Shown: positions 28,460 to 37,324 of the stretch, one piece after another | Layout of the letters: each line of letters begins with the position of its first letter | How positions within the stretch are numbered: the first letter of the stretch is position 1 | Assembly: GCF_001427825.1 (NCBI RefSeq) | Contig: NZ_LMGT01000007.1 | Coordinates: 1 to 64,000, forward strand | DNA: 64,000 nt | DNA from: Brevundimonas sp. Root608 | GTDB taxonomy: Bacteria > Pseudomonadota > Alphaproteobacteria > Caulobacterales > Caulobacteraceae | Direction: 5' to 3' | Program-made: the position numbers and the translations under genes | The notes under the pieces: model-generated | Databases searched by the model: none | Told to the model about the DNA's origin: nothing | The model's input: the letters and a program-made list of their open reading frames with translations, nothing else

Positions 28460-29700
28460 AGGTTTTCCGGGTCCTTGCGGGCCCGCCGCCTCAGAAGCCG
28501 GTCTGACAAGGCCTCGGCGTGCTTCAGCGTGAACGCCAGCGCCGCCGGCGAGCCGCGCTTCGGCCCGACGGTATCCGCCACCACCGCGCCGCGCTCGCCG
28601 ATCGCCAGCGGTTCGCCCGTGGTGGTGTCGATGGCCGTCTGGTGCTCGATCTCGGCGTTCAGTTCGGCGCCCATGATGATGATCTGCACGCTCAGCCACG
28701 TCCAAAGCAGGAAGCCCATCATCGCCGCCAGCGGCCCGTAGTAGGCCGTGCGCACGAAGGTCTGCAGATACCAGCTGAACACCAGCGACAGGATCAGGCT
28801 CGACAGGGCGGCGAAGATCGCGCCGGGCGTCAGCCAGCGCCAGCGCGCCTTCTGCCGGCAGGGCCCGAGGCGGTAGATCAGCGTCAGGGCCGCGCCATAG
28901 ACCAGCAGCAGCGCGGGCCAGCGGAAGGGGGCCAGATAGCTCCATTCGGCCGCCCAGCCGAACAGCCCCAGCGCCAGCGGCACGCCCACGATCAGGCCCG
29001 CCGTGACCATGATCGAAGCCAGCCCCCCGACGGTGAAGGCCATGCACATCAGGTTGTATTTCACGATGTGGCGCTTCTCGACCTCGTGATAGGCGACGTT
29101 CAGCCCATAGAAGAGCACCTTGATCGCGCCGTTCGCGGTCCACAGCGACAGGGCTAGGGTCCAGATCAGGGTAAAGGTCAGCTGGGTGTTGGAGTTCTCG
29201 GCCAGCCGCTGCATCTCGCCTGACAGGAATTGCGCCACCCCCGGCGGCATCACCGAATACAGGAAGGACACGCGCGCGGCGGCGTCGGTCGGATCGGCGA
29301 ACAGGCCGTAGACGGTCACGAAGGCCGCCAGGGTAGGGAACAGCGACAGCATGACGAAGAAGGTCACGCCCCCCGCGAGGAAGCCCACCCGGTCCCCGAA
29401 ATAGGACATGCCCAGCCGCCAGAAGATATCGACCCAGCCCTTGTGCGGAATATGCTCGGGGCGCTGCGCCAGCCGGCCGCGGCCCGGCTCCCTGGCGTCG
29501 AACTCCTCGGGCGTCGGCGCGCGCGGCGGCAGCGGCTCGGGCCTGCGGGCCCTCAATTCCAGCCCGAATTTGTGTCCGCGCGAATAGACCAGATGCGCGG
29601 CGCCCGCTCCGGCCGCCAGACCGCCCATGATCGCCCCGATCATGCCCCACGGGCCCAGCCCGCCGCCCGGTCCGCCCTTGTGTCCCGATTGTCTTCGCAT
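28456..29700 (-). CDS. YihY/BrkB family inner membrane protein
   Basis: A 414-residue protein with six membrane helices in residues about 100-360. [53 protein letters not shown] and [12 protein letters not shown] are hallmark blocks of the YihY/BrkB family (formerly called ribonuclease BN). The N-terminus carries a glycine-rich helix and about 50 cytosolic residues. The function is unknown; a transport role is often suggested. It separates prfA from prmC and runs opposite to both. Confidence 0.9.
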   Translation of the reverse strand: MRRQSGHKGGPGGGLGPWGMIGAIMGGLAAGAGAAHLVYSRGHKFGLELRARRPEPLPPRAPTPEEFDAREPGRGRLAQRPEHIPHKGWVDIFWRLGMSYFGDRVGFLAGGVTFFVMLSLFPTLAAFVTVYGLFADPTDAAARVSFLYSVMPPGVAQFLSGEMQRLAENSNTQLTFTLIWTLALSLWTANGAIKVLFYGLNVAYHEVEKRHIVKYNLMCMAFTVGGLASIMVTAGLIVGVPLALGLFGWAAEWSYLAPFRWPALLLVYGAALTLIYRLGPCRQKARWRWLTPGAIFAALSSLILSLVFSWYLQTFVRTAYYGPLAAMMGFLLWTWLSVQIIIMGAELNAEIEHQTAIDTTTGEPLAIGERGAVVADTVGPKRGSPAALAFTLKHAEALSDRLLRRRARKDPENL

Positions 29701-29782
29701 CCCGGCCTCAACGGCTCCCTCCGGCGCGCGTTCCGGCGCCGCTGCGCTTGATATCCCCGCAAAGCCGCGTCAATGCCAGCGC

Positions 29783-30676
29783 ATGACCGACATCGCTCCC
29801 GCCCTGACCCTGGTCGCCGCCTGGAAGGCCGCCACGGCCGTGCTCAAGGCCGGCCGCATCGACAGCCCCTCGATCGACGCCCGCCTGCTGCTGGAAGCCG
29901 CCACCGGCGCGACCCGCACCGACATTCTCACCGACCCCTATCGCGCCGTGACCGCCGAGCAGCAGGCCGCCCTCGACGCCTTCGTCGAACGCCGCCTGCG
30001 CCGCGAGCCCGTGTCGCGCATCCTCGGCAGGAAGGGCTTCTGGAAGATCATGCTGAACGTCACCCCCGACGTCCTCAGCCCGCGACCGGATACCGAGGCC
30101 ATCCTCGACGTCGTCATGCTGGCCTATCCGCCGCACCAGGCGTTCGAGATGATCGACCTCGGCACCGGCTCGGGCGCCATCCTGCTGGCCACCCTGGCCG
30201 AGCGGGCCGGGGCGCGCGGCGTCGGCACCGACATCTCGTCCGAGGCCCTGGCCGTGGCGAAGGAGAACGCCGCCAACCTCGAGCTCGACAACCGGGCGAC
30301 CTTCCTGCGCACCGAATGGGCTGCGGGCTTCGGCGATCACAGCTTCGATCTGGTGGTGTCCAACCCGCCCTACATCCCCTCGGACGACATCCCGGGCCTC
30401 GACCCCGAGGTGCGCGACCACGACCCCCTGCTGGCGCTGGACGGCGGTCCCGACGGCCTCGTCGCCTACCGCGAACTGGCCCCCGAGATCCGCCGCATCC
30501 TGCGTCCCGACGGCATCTTCGCCGTCGAGATCGGCTGGGACCAGGGCCCGCAGGTCAAGGCCCTGTTCGAGGCGGCGGGATTCGAGGGAGTCATCGTCGT
30601 CAAGGACCTGTCGGACCGCGACCGCGTCGTCACCAACGGGCCGGACCCCAGGACAAATCCGATCCCGAAGATGTAG
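29783..30676 (+). CDS. prmC: Release factor glutamine methyltransferase
   Basis: A 297-residue SAM-dependent enzyme that N5-methylates the GGQ glutamine of RF1 and RF2. An N-terminal helical domain for factor binding is followed by the Rossmann methyltransferase with IDLGTGSGAILLATL (motif I) and the catalytic NPPY at residues 194-197. ATG 29783 is chosen because the longer upstream frame lies in the divergent promoter gap. It belongs functionally to prfA. Confidence 0.95.
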   Translation: MTDIAPALTLVAAWKAATAVLKAGRIDSPSIDARLLLEAATGATRTDILTDPYRAVTAEQQAALDAFVERRLRREPVSRILGRKGFWKIMLNVTPDVLSPRPDTEAILDVVMLAYPPHQAFEMIDLGTGSGAILLATLAERAGARGVGTDISSEALAVAKENAANLELDNRATFLRTEWAAGFGDHSFDLVVSNPPYIPSDDIPGLDPEVRDHDPLLALDGGPDGLVAYRELAPEIRRILRPDGIFAVEIGWDQGPQVKALFEAAGFEGVIVVKDLSDRDRVVTNGPDPRTNPIPKM

Positions 30677-30953
30677 GCGGTCCGAAAACTAGGCCTTGGA
30701 AACCGCCCCCGCTCGCGCTAAGTCTCTGACTGTCTCCCACCCAAAACGCACGCCTTGGACCGGTTCAGGCCCATTCATGCGCGCATCAGGGCAGTGACGG
30801 TCGGGCCGGGTCGCCCGGCGGACCACGGGGCGGCGACGGATTTCCGATCACATCGTCAGCGGGGATTGGCCCCGGAACGAAGCGGAACGACCAAACGGAC
30901 AGCGCCCACGGCCACCGCCGCGGACCGTCCCTCATACAAAGCACGAGCGTCCG

Positions 30954-31937
30954 ATGAGAGATTTCAAGGGCATGAAGCGTCAGCGCGGACGCAACAGAAA
31001 GCCCGGGAGCAGCGGCGGCGGCAACAACAACGCCAACGCCACCAATCCGAACCGGTCCTGGGATTCCCAGGGCCCCGAGAACATCAAGGTCCGCGGCAAC
31101 GCCCAGACCGTCTACGAACGCTACATGCAGCTGGCGCGCGACGCCTCGGCCGCCGGCGACCGGGTGCTGGCCGAGAACTACACCCAGCACGCCGAACACT
31201 ATTTCCGCGTCCTGCGCGCCCTGCAGCCCTCGCGCCCCGTCTCCGAGATCGCCCAGCGCGAACTGGCCGGCCAGGGCTTCGACATCGACTTCGAGGACGA
31301 GACCGGCGCCCAGGCCGCCGCCATCATGGCCGCCGAAAAGGTCGAGGCCGACCGCATCGCCCAGATCGAGGCCCGCCAGCGCGAGAACGAGGAGCGCCAG
31401 AACGGCGGCTCCGGCGACCGTCAGGGCGAACAGCCGCGCCGCGAATGGCGCGACCGCGACGACCAGCCCCGCGCCGAGCGCGAGCCCCGTCCCGAACGCG
31501 AACCCCGCGAGCCCCGCCCCGAGGGCGAGGCGACCACCAACGCCGACGGCAGCCGCCGCGAGACCCGCCGCGAACGCTGGGAGCGCCGCCAGCTCGAACG
31601 CGGCGCCCGCTTCGACCGCGAAGGCGGCGAGCGCGCCGAAGGAGACGCCCCGGCTTCCGACGAGACCTCGGAGGCCCGCGCCGAAACCCCCGAACGCGCG
31701 GACCGTCCCGAGCCGGCCGAACGCCCGGCCCGCGCCGAACGTCCCGAACGCCGCCCGCGCCGCGACGCCGGCGTGGCGACCGACGACGGTCCCTCGGCCC
31801 TGCCCGGCTTCCTGACCCGCTCGACGGCTCCGGCCCCCTCGGCCCCCGCGCCGGTCGAAGCCGACGCCGCCGACGAGCCCGCCGCGCCCAAGCGCCGCGC
31901 CCCGCGCCGCAAGGTCGAGGCTCCCGCCGAGGACTGA
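30954..31937 (+). CDS. DUF4167 protein with long charged low-complexity tail
   Basis: A 327-residue protein. Residues about 5-105 form the DUF4167 domain: RQRGRNRKPG, then NIKVRGNAQTVYERYMQLARDA, then AENYTQHAEHYFRVL. The rest is disordered and rich in arginine, glutamate and proline, with short repeats such as EREPRPE. DUF4167 is restricted to Alphaproteobacteria; the basic start suggests RNA or ribosome contact, but no function is proven. The 277-bp gap before it has no recognisable gene and must contain its promoter. Confidence 0.88.
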   Translation: MRDFKGMKRQRGRNRKPGSSGGGNNNANATNPNRSWDSQGPENIKVRGNAQTVYERYMQLARDASAAGDRVLAENYTQHAEHYFRVLRALQPSRPVSEIAQRELAGQGFDIDFEDETGAQAAAIMAAEKVEADRIAQIEARQRENEERQNGGSGDRQGEQPRREWRDRDDQPRAEREPRPEREPREPRPEGEATTNADGSRRETRRERWERRQLERGARFDREGGERAEGDAPASDETSEARAETPERADRPEPAERPARAERPERRPRRDAGVATDDGPSALPGFLTRSTAPAPSAPAPVEADAADEPAAPKRRAPRRKVEAPAED

Positions 31938-32018
31938 GGGTCCGCCCGCGGCGCCGGCGCGCTTGACGCAGCCGCCGCGGACTGGCCCAAAGAGCGCCCG
32001 AACCTGACCGGAGCGCCC

Positions 32019-32666
32019 ATGTCCCGCCTGTCGCGATCCCCGGCCCTGATCGCCCTCGCGACGCTGATCCTCGCCGCCTGCGCCAGCGCCCCGCCGCCTC
32101 CGCCGCCGCCAGGCGGCTCGGGCGCCGCCCTGCGCGACTGGCGCGGCGTCGTCACCGCGGCCGACCGCGACCGCTACGCGCGCCGCGACGCCGCCTGGTC
32201 CCTGGCCCTGCAGCAGGCCCGCCGCCAGGCCGGCTCGGGCGACCTGCGCGCCCTCGGCGATCTGATCGACCCCGACATCCGCCGCGCGCCCGTGGCCCCG
32301 CCGCCGGGCGACTACCGCTGCCGCACGGTCAAACTGGGCTCGCAGGGGGGCGAGCAGGGGCTCGGCTATGTCGTCTACGGCTGGTTCGCCTGCCGCATCG
32401 AACGCACGCCGCGCGGCCTGAAATTCTCCAAACTGACCGGCAGCCAGCGCCCGGGCGGACTGCTGTTCCCCGAGAACGACCGCCAGATGATCCTGCTCGG
32501 TTCCCTCGCCCTGGCCGAGGAGCCCGCCGCCAACTCCTACGGCCAGCGTCCCGACCGCGACCTGATCGCCGTGCTGGAGCGGATCGGCGACCGCCGCTGG
32601 CGGCTGGTCCTGCCCTGGCCCCGGGCCGAGTCGAACCTCGACGTGATCGAACTCGTCCCCGCGTGA
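32019..32666 (+). CDS. DUF4893 lipoprotein (copy 1)
   Basis: A 215-residue predicted lipoprotein: MSRLSRSPALIALATLILAAC carries a lipobox. The DUF4893 region shows DWRGVVTAADRDRYARRDAAW, GDYRCRTVKLGSQ, KLTGSQRPGGLLFPEN and ERIGDRRWRLVLPWPRAESNLDVIEL. The function is unknown. Its TGA overlaps the GTG of the following monooxygenase, so the two are coupled. A second DUF4893 lipoprotein lies just after that gene. Confidence 0.88.
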   Translation: MSRLSRSPALIALATLILAACASAPPPPPPPGGSGAALRDWRGVVTAADRDRYARRDAAWSLALQQARRQAGSGDLRALGDLIDPDIRRAPVAPPPGDYRCRTVKLGSQGGEQGLGYVVYGWFACRIERTPRGLKFSKLTGSQRPGGLLFPENDRQMILLGSLALAEEPAANSYGQRPDRDLIAVLERIGDRRWRLVLPWPRAESNLDVIELVPA

Positions 32667-33985
32667 CGGACAGGCCGGCCCCCAAACCCCGCAAGTCGCG
32701 GGCCAGACCGGCCGCGGCGACCACGGTCCCGAAGGGCCGACGACCGCAGCTCGTCAGGGAGGCGGCGCTCGACATCCCGCCGCCGCCGCGGCGGGCGCGC
32801 GTCGCCGACATCGCCGTCGTCGGCGCCGGGCCCGCCGGCCTCGCCGTCGCCCTGATGCTGGCCCGGCAGGGACGGCGCGTCATGGTCCACGAGCGGTTCG
32901 CGACGCCCCGGCCCCTGGGCGCCGGCTTCATGCTCCAGCCCACAGGCCTGCACGTGCTGGACCGGCTGGGCCTGACCCCCGAGGTCGAAGCCTGCGGCCA
33001 GCGCATCGACCATATTTTCGGCCGCGAGGCCCGCCGCGGCCGCGTGGTCCTGGACGTCCGCTACAGCGACCTGAAGCATCCACGCCCGGCCATCGGCATC
33101 CACCGCGCCGCCATGTTCGCCATCCTGTACGAGGCCTGCGTCGAGGCCGGCGTCGACTTCGAGACGGACCGCGAGATCGTCCGCGCCGACGCGGGCCGTC
33201 TGATCGACAGCGGCGGCCGCCGCAGCGCCCCGTTCAATCTCGTCATCGATGCGTCCGGCGCCCGCTCGGCCATCGCCGCCGGCATGGGCGCGGAGCGCCG
33301 CGACCTCGCCTGGGGCGCCCTCTGGACCACCGTCCCCTGGCCCGGCGCGCCGTTCGATCCGACGGCGCTCGAACAGGTCTATCTGGGCGCCAGCCGCATG
33401 CTCGGCGTCCTGCCCTGCGGCGTCCTCCCCGGCGCGCCGGGCGCGCCGCTGGCGACCTTCTTCTGGAGCCTGAAGACCGAGATCTGGCCCGACTGGCACG
33501 CGCTCGGGCTGGAGAGCTGGAAGGACCACTGTCTGCGCCTGTGGCCCGAGCTGGCGCCCGTCATGGACGCCATCACCGATCGCGAGCAGATGACCCTGGC
33601 CTCCTATGGCCACCAGACCCTGGGCCGCCCCGTGGAGGACCGGCTGGCCGTGCTGGGCGACGCCGCCCATTCCACCAGCCCCCAGCTCGGCCAGGGGGTG
33701 AACATGGGCCTGCTGGACGCCCAGGCCCTCGCCGACGCCCTGGTCCGCCATCGCGACCTGCCGACGGCGCTCGACGCCTACGCCCGCGCCCGCCGCTGGC
33801 ATGTGCGGCTGTATCAGGCGCTCAGCCTCGGCTTCACCCCCTTCTACCAGGCCGACGGCCGGCTCCTGCCCTGGGTCCGCGACCATGTGCTGGGCAAGGT
33901 CGCGCGCCTGCCCCTGGCGCCGCGCCTGCTGGCCGCCACGGTCGCCGGCGTGCTGCTGGATCCGCGATCGTCCGAAGGCGGCTGA
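32663..33985 (+). CDS. FAD-dependent aromatic-type monooxygenase
   Basis: A 440-residue group A flavoprotein hydroxylase. After a 46-residue basic, proline-rich leader comes the FAD Rossmann motif VVGAGPAGLAVALMLARQG, then HRAAMFAILYEA and the second FAD motif LAVLGDAAHSTSPQLGQGVNMGLLDAQALADAL. It uses NAD(P)H and oxygen to hydroxylate an unknown substrate. The start is a GTG overlapping the preceding stop (GTGA); a later start that removes the leader is possible. It is flanked on both sides by DUF4893 lipoprotein genes. Confidence 0.9.
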   Translation: MTDRPAPKPRKSRARPAAATTVPKGRRPQLVREAALDIPPPPRRARVADIAVVGAGPAGLAVALMLARQGRRVMVHERFATPRPLGAGFMLQPTGLHVLDRLGLTPEVEACGQRIDHIFGREARRGRVVLDVRYSDLKHPRPAIGIHRAAMFAILYEACVEAGVDFETDREIVRADAGRLIDSGGRRSAPFNLVIDASGARSAIAAGMGAERRDLAWGALWTTVPWPGAPFDPTALEQVYLGASRMLGVLPCGVLPGAPGAPLATFFWSLKTEIWPDWHALGLESWKDHCLRLWPELAPVMDAITDREQMTLASYGHQTLGRPVEDRLAVLGDAAHSTSPQLGQGVNMGLLDAQALADALVRHRDLPTALDAYARARRWHVRLYQALSLGFTPFYQADGRLLPWVRDHVLGKVARLPLAPRLLAATVAGVLLDPRSSEGG

Positions 33986-34037
33986 AACTCCTTCAGGCCG
34001 CGACCGTTTCCACGGTTCAGCCGCCAAGGAATGCCTC

Positions 34038-34775
34038 ATGCGAACCCTCGTCGCCGTCGCCTCGCTCGCAGCCCTGCTCGCCGCCTGCGGGGACGGTTCG
34101 GCGCCCGCCGGCGATCCCGCCGCACCCTCGACGGCGGCGCCTTCCCCCGCCACGGGCCGGGCGGTCCCGTCCCCGGGTGAAACGCCTGGCCCCGGCCGGC
34201 CCTCCGCGCCGCCGGCCGACGGCGAACAGGGTGGAGCCGCCGACTGGCGTCGCGTCGCTTCCGCCGCCGACGCCTCGGCCCTCGGCCGTCTCGACCAGGC
34301 CTGGCGTCTCGGCCGCGCCGAGGCCGAGGACAAGGGCTTCGCCGCCCAGGTCGAGGCGCTCGGCCCGCTGGTCGATCCCAACGCCGGACAGACCGGCCGC
34401 CTCCAGCCTGCGCCGGGACCGTACCGCTGCCGCACCATCAAGCTCGGGACCAACAACCCCGGCGGACCCGGATACCTTGAATATCCCTGGTTCCGCTGCG
34501 CCATAGAACTGACCCCCGGCGGCGATCTGGTCCTGACCAAGACCACCGGATCGCAGCGCACCCGCGGCCTGCTTTATCCGGACACGGATCGTCGCCTCGT
34601 CTTCGTCGGCGCCCAGGCCTGGGGCATGGATGAGACGACCTTCCCCCGCTACGGCGAACAGACCGTCCGCGACCAGGTCGGCGTCTTCGAGCGCATCGGC
34701 TCGAACCGCTGGCGCCTCGTCATCCCGTGGCCCAAGGTCGACTCCAAGCTCGAGATTCTCGAACTGACCCGCTGA
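34038..34775 (+). CDS. DUF4893 lipoprotein (copy 2)
   Basis: A 245-residue paralogue of the gene at 32019. MRTLVAVASLAALLAAC has a lipobox, followed by about 60 proline/alanine/glycine-rich residues likely to serve as a cell-envelope linker. DWRRVASAADASALGRLDQAW, GPYRCRTIKLGT, TTGSQRTRGLLYPD and FERIGSNRWRLVIPWPKVDSKLEILEL align with copy 1. It probably arose by duplication around the monooxygenase gene. The function is unknown. Confidence 0.87.
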   Translation: MRTLVAVASLAALLAACGDGSAPAGDPAAPSTAAPSPATGRAVPSPGETPGPGRPSAPPADGEQGGAADWRRVASAADASALGRLDQAWRLGRAEAEDKGFAAQVEALGPLVDPNAGQTGRLQPAPGPYRCRTIKLGTNNPGGPGYLEYPWFRCAIELTPGGDLVLTKTTGSQRTRGLLYPDTDRRLVFVGAQAWGMDETTFPRYGEQTVRDQVGVFERIGSNRWRLVIPWPKVDSKLEILELTR

Positions 34776-34850
34776 CCGCGCTTGACCCCCGGACCGCCCG
34801 CGACGACTCTCGTGCACGCGGACCGGTCCGCGGACTGTCAGGGGGTCTTC

Positions 34851-35261
34851 ATGCGCGGTTCCAGCATCACCATCGGGGCGATCATCGCCGTCGTCATCGT
34901 CGCCGCCATCGCCCTGGTCGGCATGCCGACCTACAACGTCTATGCCAAGCAGATGCAGGGCAAGGCGGCCTATGAGCAGGCCGTGCAGGACCGGCGCATC
35001 CGCGTGCTGGAGGCCCAGGCCGCGCTCGACTCGGCCCAGCTGACCGCCCAGGCCGAGGTCGCCCGCGCCCGCGGCACCAACGAGGCCAACCGCATCATGG
35101 CGGAAAGCCTCGGCGGCCCGGACAACTACCTGCGCTGGGCCTATATCGACATGCTCAAGGAAACGGCGGGCAAGGCCGGCCGCGAGACCATCTACATCCC
35201 CACCGAGGCCGGCATGCCCGTGCTCGAGGCCGGCCGGGTCTCGCGCCGCCAGACCGAATAG
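34851..35261 (+). CDS. Small membrane protein with stomatin/prohibitin-like helix
   Basis: A 136-residue protein. One N-terminal helix (ITIGAIIAVVIVAAIALVG) is followed by a long charged helix, AAYEQAVQDRRIRVLEAQAA through AEVARARGTNEANRIMAESL, which resembles the coiled-coil end of SPFH proteins. The end IYIPTEAGMPVLEAGR is typical of short phage- and bacteria-encoded relatives. The SPFH head domain itself is missing. ATG 34851 is preferred over an upstream start at 34782. The role is unknown; membrane microdomain scaffolding is speculation. Confidence 0.78.
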   Translation: MRGSSITIGAIIAVVIVAAIALVGMPTYNVYAKQMQGKAAYEQAVQDRRIRVLEAQAALDSAQLTAQAEVARARGTNEANRIMAESLGGPDNYLRWAYIDMLKETAGKAGRETIYIPTEAGMPVLEAGRVSRRQTE

Positions 35262-35276
35262 CCGCGACCGGCTCCC

Positions 35277-37238
35277 TCAGGAGGCCGGGTCCGCCACGGC
35301 GACGGCCAGCATCAGCTGATCGACGAAGCTCGCCAGGGCGTCCTGGGTGAACGGCTTGGCCAGCCGCGGCAGGCCCAGGCTCAGCCGGCTGCCGCGATCC
35401 GCCATGTCGGCGTAGCCGGTGGCGACGCCGATGGGCAGGTCGGGCCTCGACCCGAGAATCTCGGCCGCCATCTGCGAGCCGCTCATCCTCGGCATGACCT
35501 CGTCGGTGATGACCAGATCGAGCGCCGCGTGCGCGCGGGCCGCCTCCAGGCCCTCCGTCGCCGACGCCGCCCCGATCACCGTGTGACCGAGGTCCTCCAG
35601 CATGGCGACGGTGTTGATCAGAACCAGCGGGTCGTCATCCACGGCGAGGATCAGCAGACCCCGGCGCCCTGACGCGGCTGACGGCCCGCTGTCCGGCGCC
35701 GCTCCGTCCTGGCCCGCCCCGGCGACAGGCAGCCAGATATGGGCGGTCAGGCCCTCGCCCGCGCGGCTGACCAGACCCAGGCGGCCGCCCGACTGCTCGG
35801 CCAGCCCATGAACCATCGACAGGCCCAGACCGGTGCCCTTGCCCGCGCCCTTGGTGGTGAAGAAGGGCTCGGTGGCGCGTTGCAGCGTCTCATCGTCCAT
35901 CCCCCCGCCCGTATCCTGGACGCTGATCCGCACGAAGCCGGCCGCGCCCGACTCCGCCCGGGGCGCGTCGGCGCTCGCGTCAGTCCGGGCGCTGATGGTG
36001 ATCTTCCCGCCTTGCGGCATCGCGTCCCGGGCGTTGACGACCAGGTTGAGGATCGCGGCTTCCAGCTGGTACGGATCGGTGTGCACCCGCGGCAGCCCCG
36101 GCGGAAACCGCACCGAGACGTCGATGCTCGGACCGATGGTGCGCGCGATGAATTCGGACATGCCCCGGACCAGCGACGGAATATCCACCGCCACGAAGGT
36201 CAGTTCCTGCTTGCGGGCGAACGACAGCATTCGTTGGGTCAGGACCGCGCCGCGCTCGGCGCCCTGGATGGCGTTCTCGAGCAGGGGGGTGATCCGCGGA
36301 TCGTAGTCTAGGCGCTTGCGCACCAGCTCCAGGCTTCCCAGCACGGCCATCAGCAGATTGTTGAAGTCGTGGGCGATGCCGCCGGTCAGCTGGCCGATGG
36401 CCTCGATCTTCTGGGACTGGAACAGGGCCTCCCTGGCGCTCTCCAGCGCCCGTTGCGCCTCCAGCCGCTCCGTCACGTCGCGCGTGACCTTGGCGAACCC
36501 CAGCAGCGCGCCGTCGTCGTCGCGGATCGCGTCGATGACGACATGGGCCCGGAAGCGCGAGCCGTCCTTGCGGACCCGCCAGGCCTCGGTCTCGAACCGC
36601 CCCTCGCTCGTGGCGACGGCCAGCGCCTCGGCGGGCGCGCCGGCGCTCCGGTCCTCCTCGGTGTAGAAGGTCGAGAAATGGCTGCCGATGATCTCCTCGG
36701 GCCGATAGCCCTTGATCCTCTGCGCGCCGAGGTTCCAGGTCGTGACCCGCCCCTCGCCGTCCAGCATGTAGATGGCGTAGTCGACGACGCCCTGCACCAG
36801 CAGGCGGAATTCCTCCTCGCTCTTGCGCAGGGTCTCGGCGGCCAGTTTCCGCTCGGTCAGGTCCCGCGTGATCTTGGCGAAGCCGATCAGCGGCCCTTCG
36901 GGGGACCGGATCGGGTCGATGACGACGTGGGCCCAGAACCGGCTGCCGTCCTTGCGGACCCGCCAGCCCTCCTGCTCGAACCGCCCCTCGGTCGCGGCCT
37001 CGCCCAGCGCCCTGGCGGGCACGCCCGCGGCCTGGTCTTCCGGCGTATAGAAGCGCGAGAAATGATCGCCGATGATCTCGCCCGGGGTATAGCCCTTGAA
37101 CCGCTCGGCGCCGGCGTTCCAGCTGACCACGCGGCCGTCGGGATCCAGCATGTAGATGGCGTAGTCGGTGATGGCGTTGACCAGCAGCCGGTAGCGAGCG
37201 TCGTCGTGGGTCGTCGCGGCGCCCTCCATGCCCGTCAT
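35277..37238 (-). CDS. PAS-PAS hybrid histidine kinase with C-terminal receiver
   Basis: A 653-residue cytosolic sensor. Two near-identical PAS domains (residues about 15-135 and 145-265) each contain [27 protein letters not shown] and [10 protein letters not shown]. The HisKA block [22 protein letters not shown] (His near 288) is followed by HATPase_c boxes [16 protein letters not shown] and [15 protein letters not shown] receiver domain ends the protein (VDDDPLVL; phosphoacceptor Asp in [12 protein letters not shown]). There is no membrane segment. The PAS style is like that of light- or redox-sensing kinases, but the flavin cysteine motif NCRFLQ is absent. No separate regulator gene is nearby. 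Confidence 0.93.
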   Translation of the reverse strand: MTGMEGAATTHDDARYRLLVNAITDYAIYMLDPDGRVVSWNAGAERFKGYTPGEIIGDHFSRFYTPEDQAAGVPARALGEAATEGRFEQEGWRVRKDGSRFWAHVVIDPIRSPEGPLIGFAKITRDLTERKLAAETLRKSEEEFRLLVQGVVDYAIYMLDGEGRVTTWNLGAQRIKGYRPEEIIGSHFSTFYTEEDRSAGAPAEALAVATSEGRFETEAWRVRKDGSRFRAHVVIDAIRDDDGALLGFAKVTRDVTERLEAQRALESAREALFQSQKIEAIGQLTGGIAHDFNNLLMAVLGSLELVRKRLDYDPRITPLLENAIQGAERGAVLTQRMLSFARKQELTFVAVDIPSLVRGMSEFIARTIGPSIDVSVRFPPGLPRVHTDPYQLEAAILNLVVNARDAMPQGGKITISARTDASADAPRAESGAAGFVRISVQDTGGGMDDETLQRATEPFFTTKGAGKGTGLGLSMVHGLAEQSGGRLGLVSRAGEGLTAHIWLPVAGAGQDGAAPDSGPSAASGRRGLLILAVDDDPLVLINTVAMLEDLGHTVIGAASATEGLEAARAHAALDLVITDEVMPRMSGSQMAAEILGSRPDLPIGVATGYADMADRGSRLSLGLPRLAKPFTQDALASFVDQLMLAVAVADPAS

Positions 37239-37324
37239 TCACGCCCCTCCCGCCCCGGGCCCCCGCCCGGCACGCGCGGGGACAACGGTCCCCGCGCGCC
37301 GATAGTTCCGGCGCCCGCGCGCCC

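Noticed and set aside
31421..32155. Minus-strand frame opposite the DUF4167 gene
   Set aside because: Its serine/arginine-rich translation is the complement of the repetitive charged tail of the DUF4167 gene.
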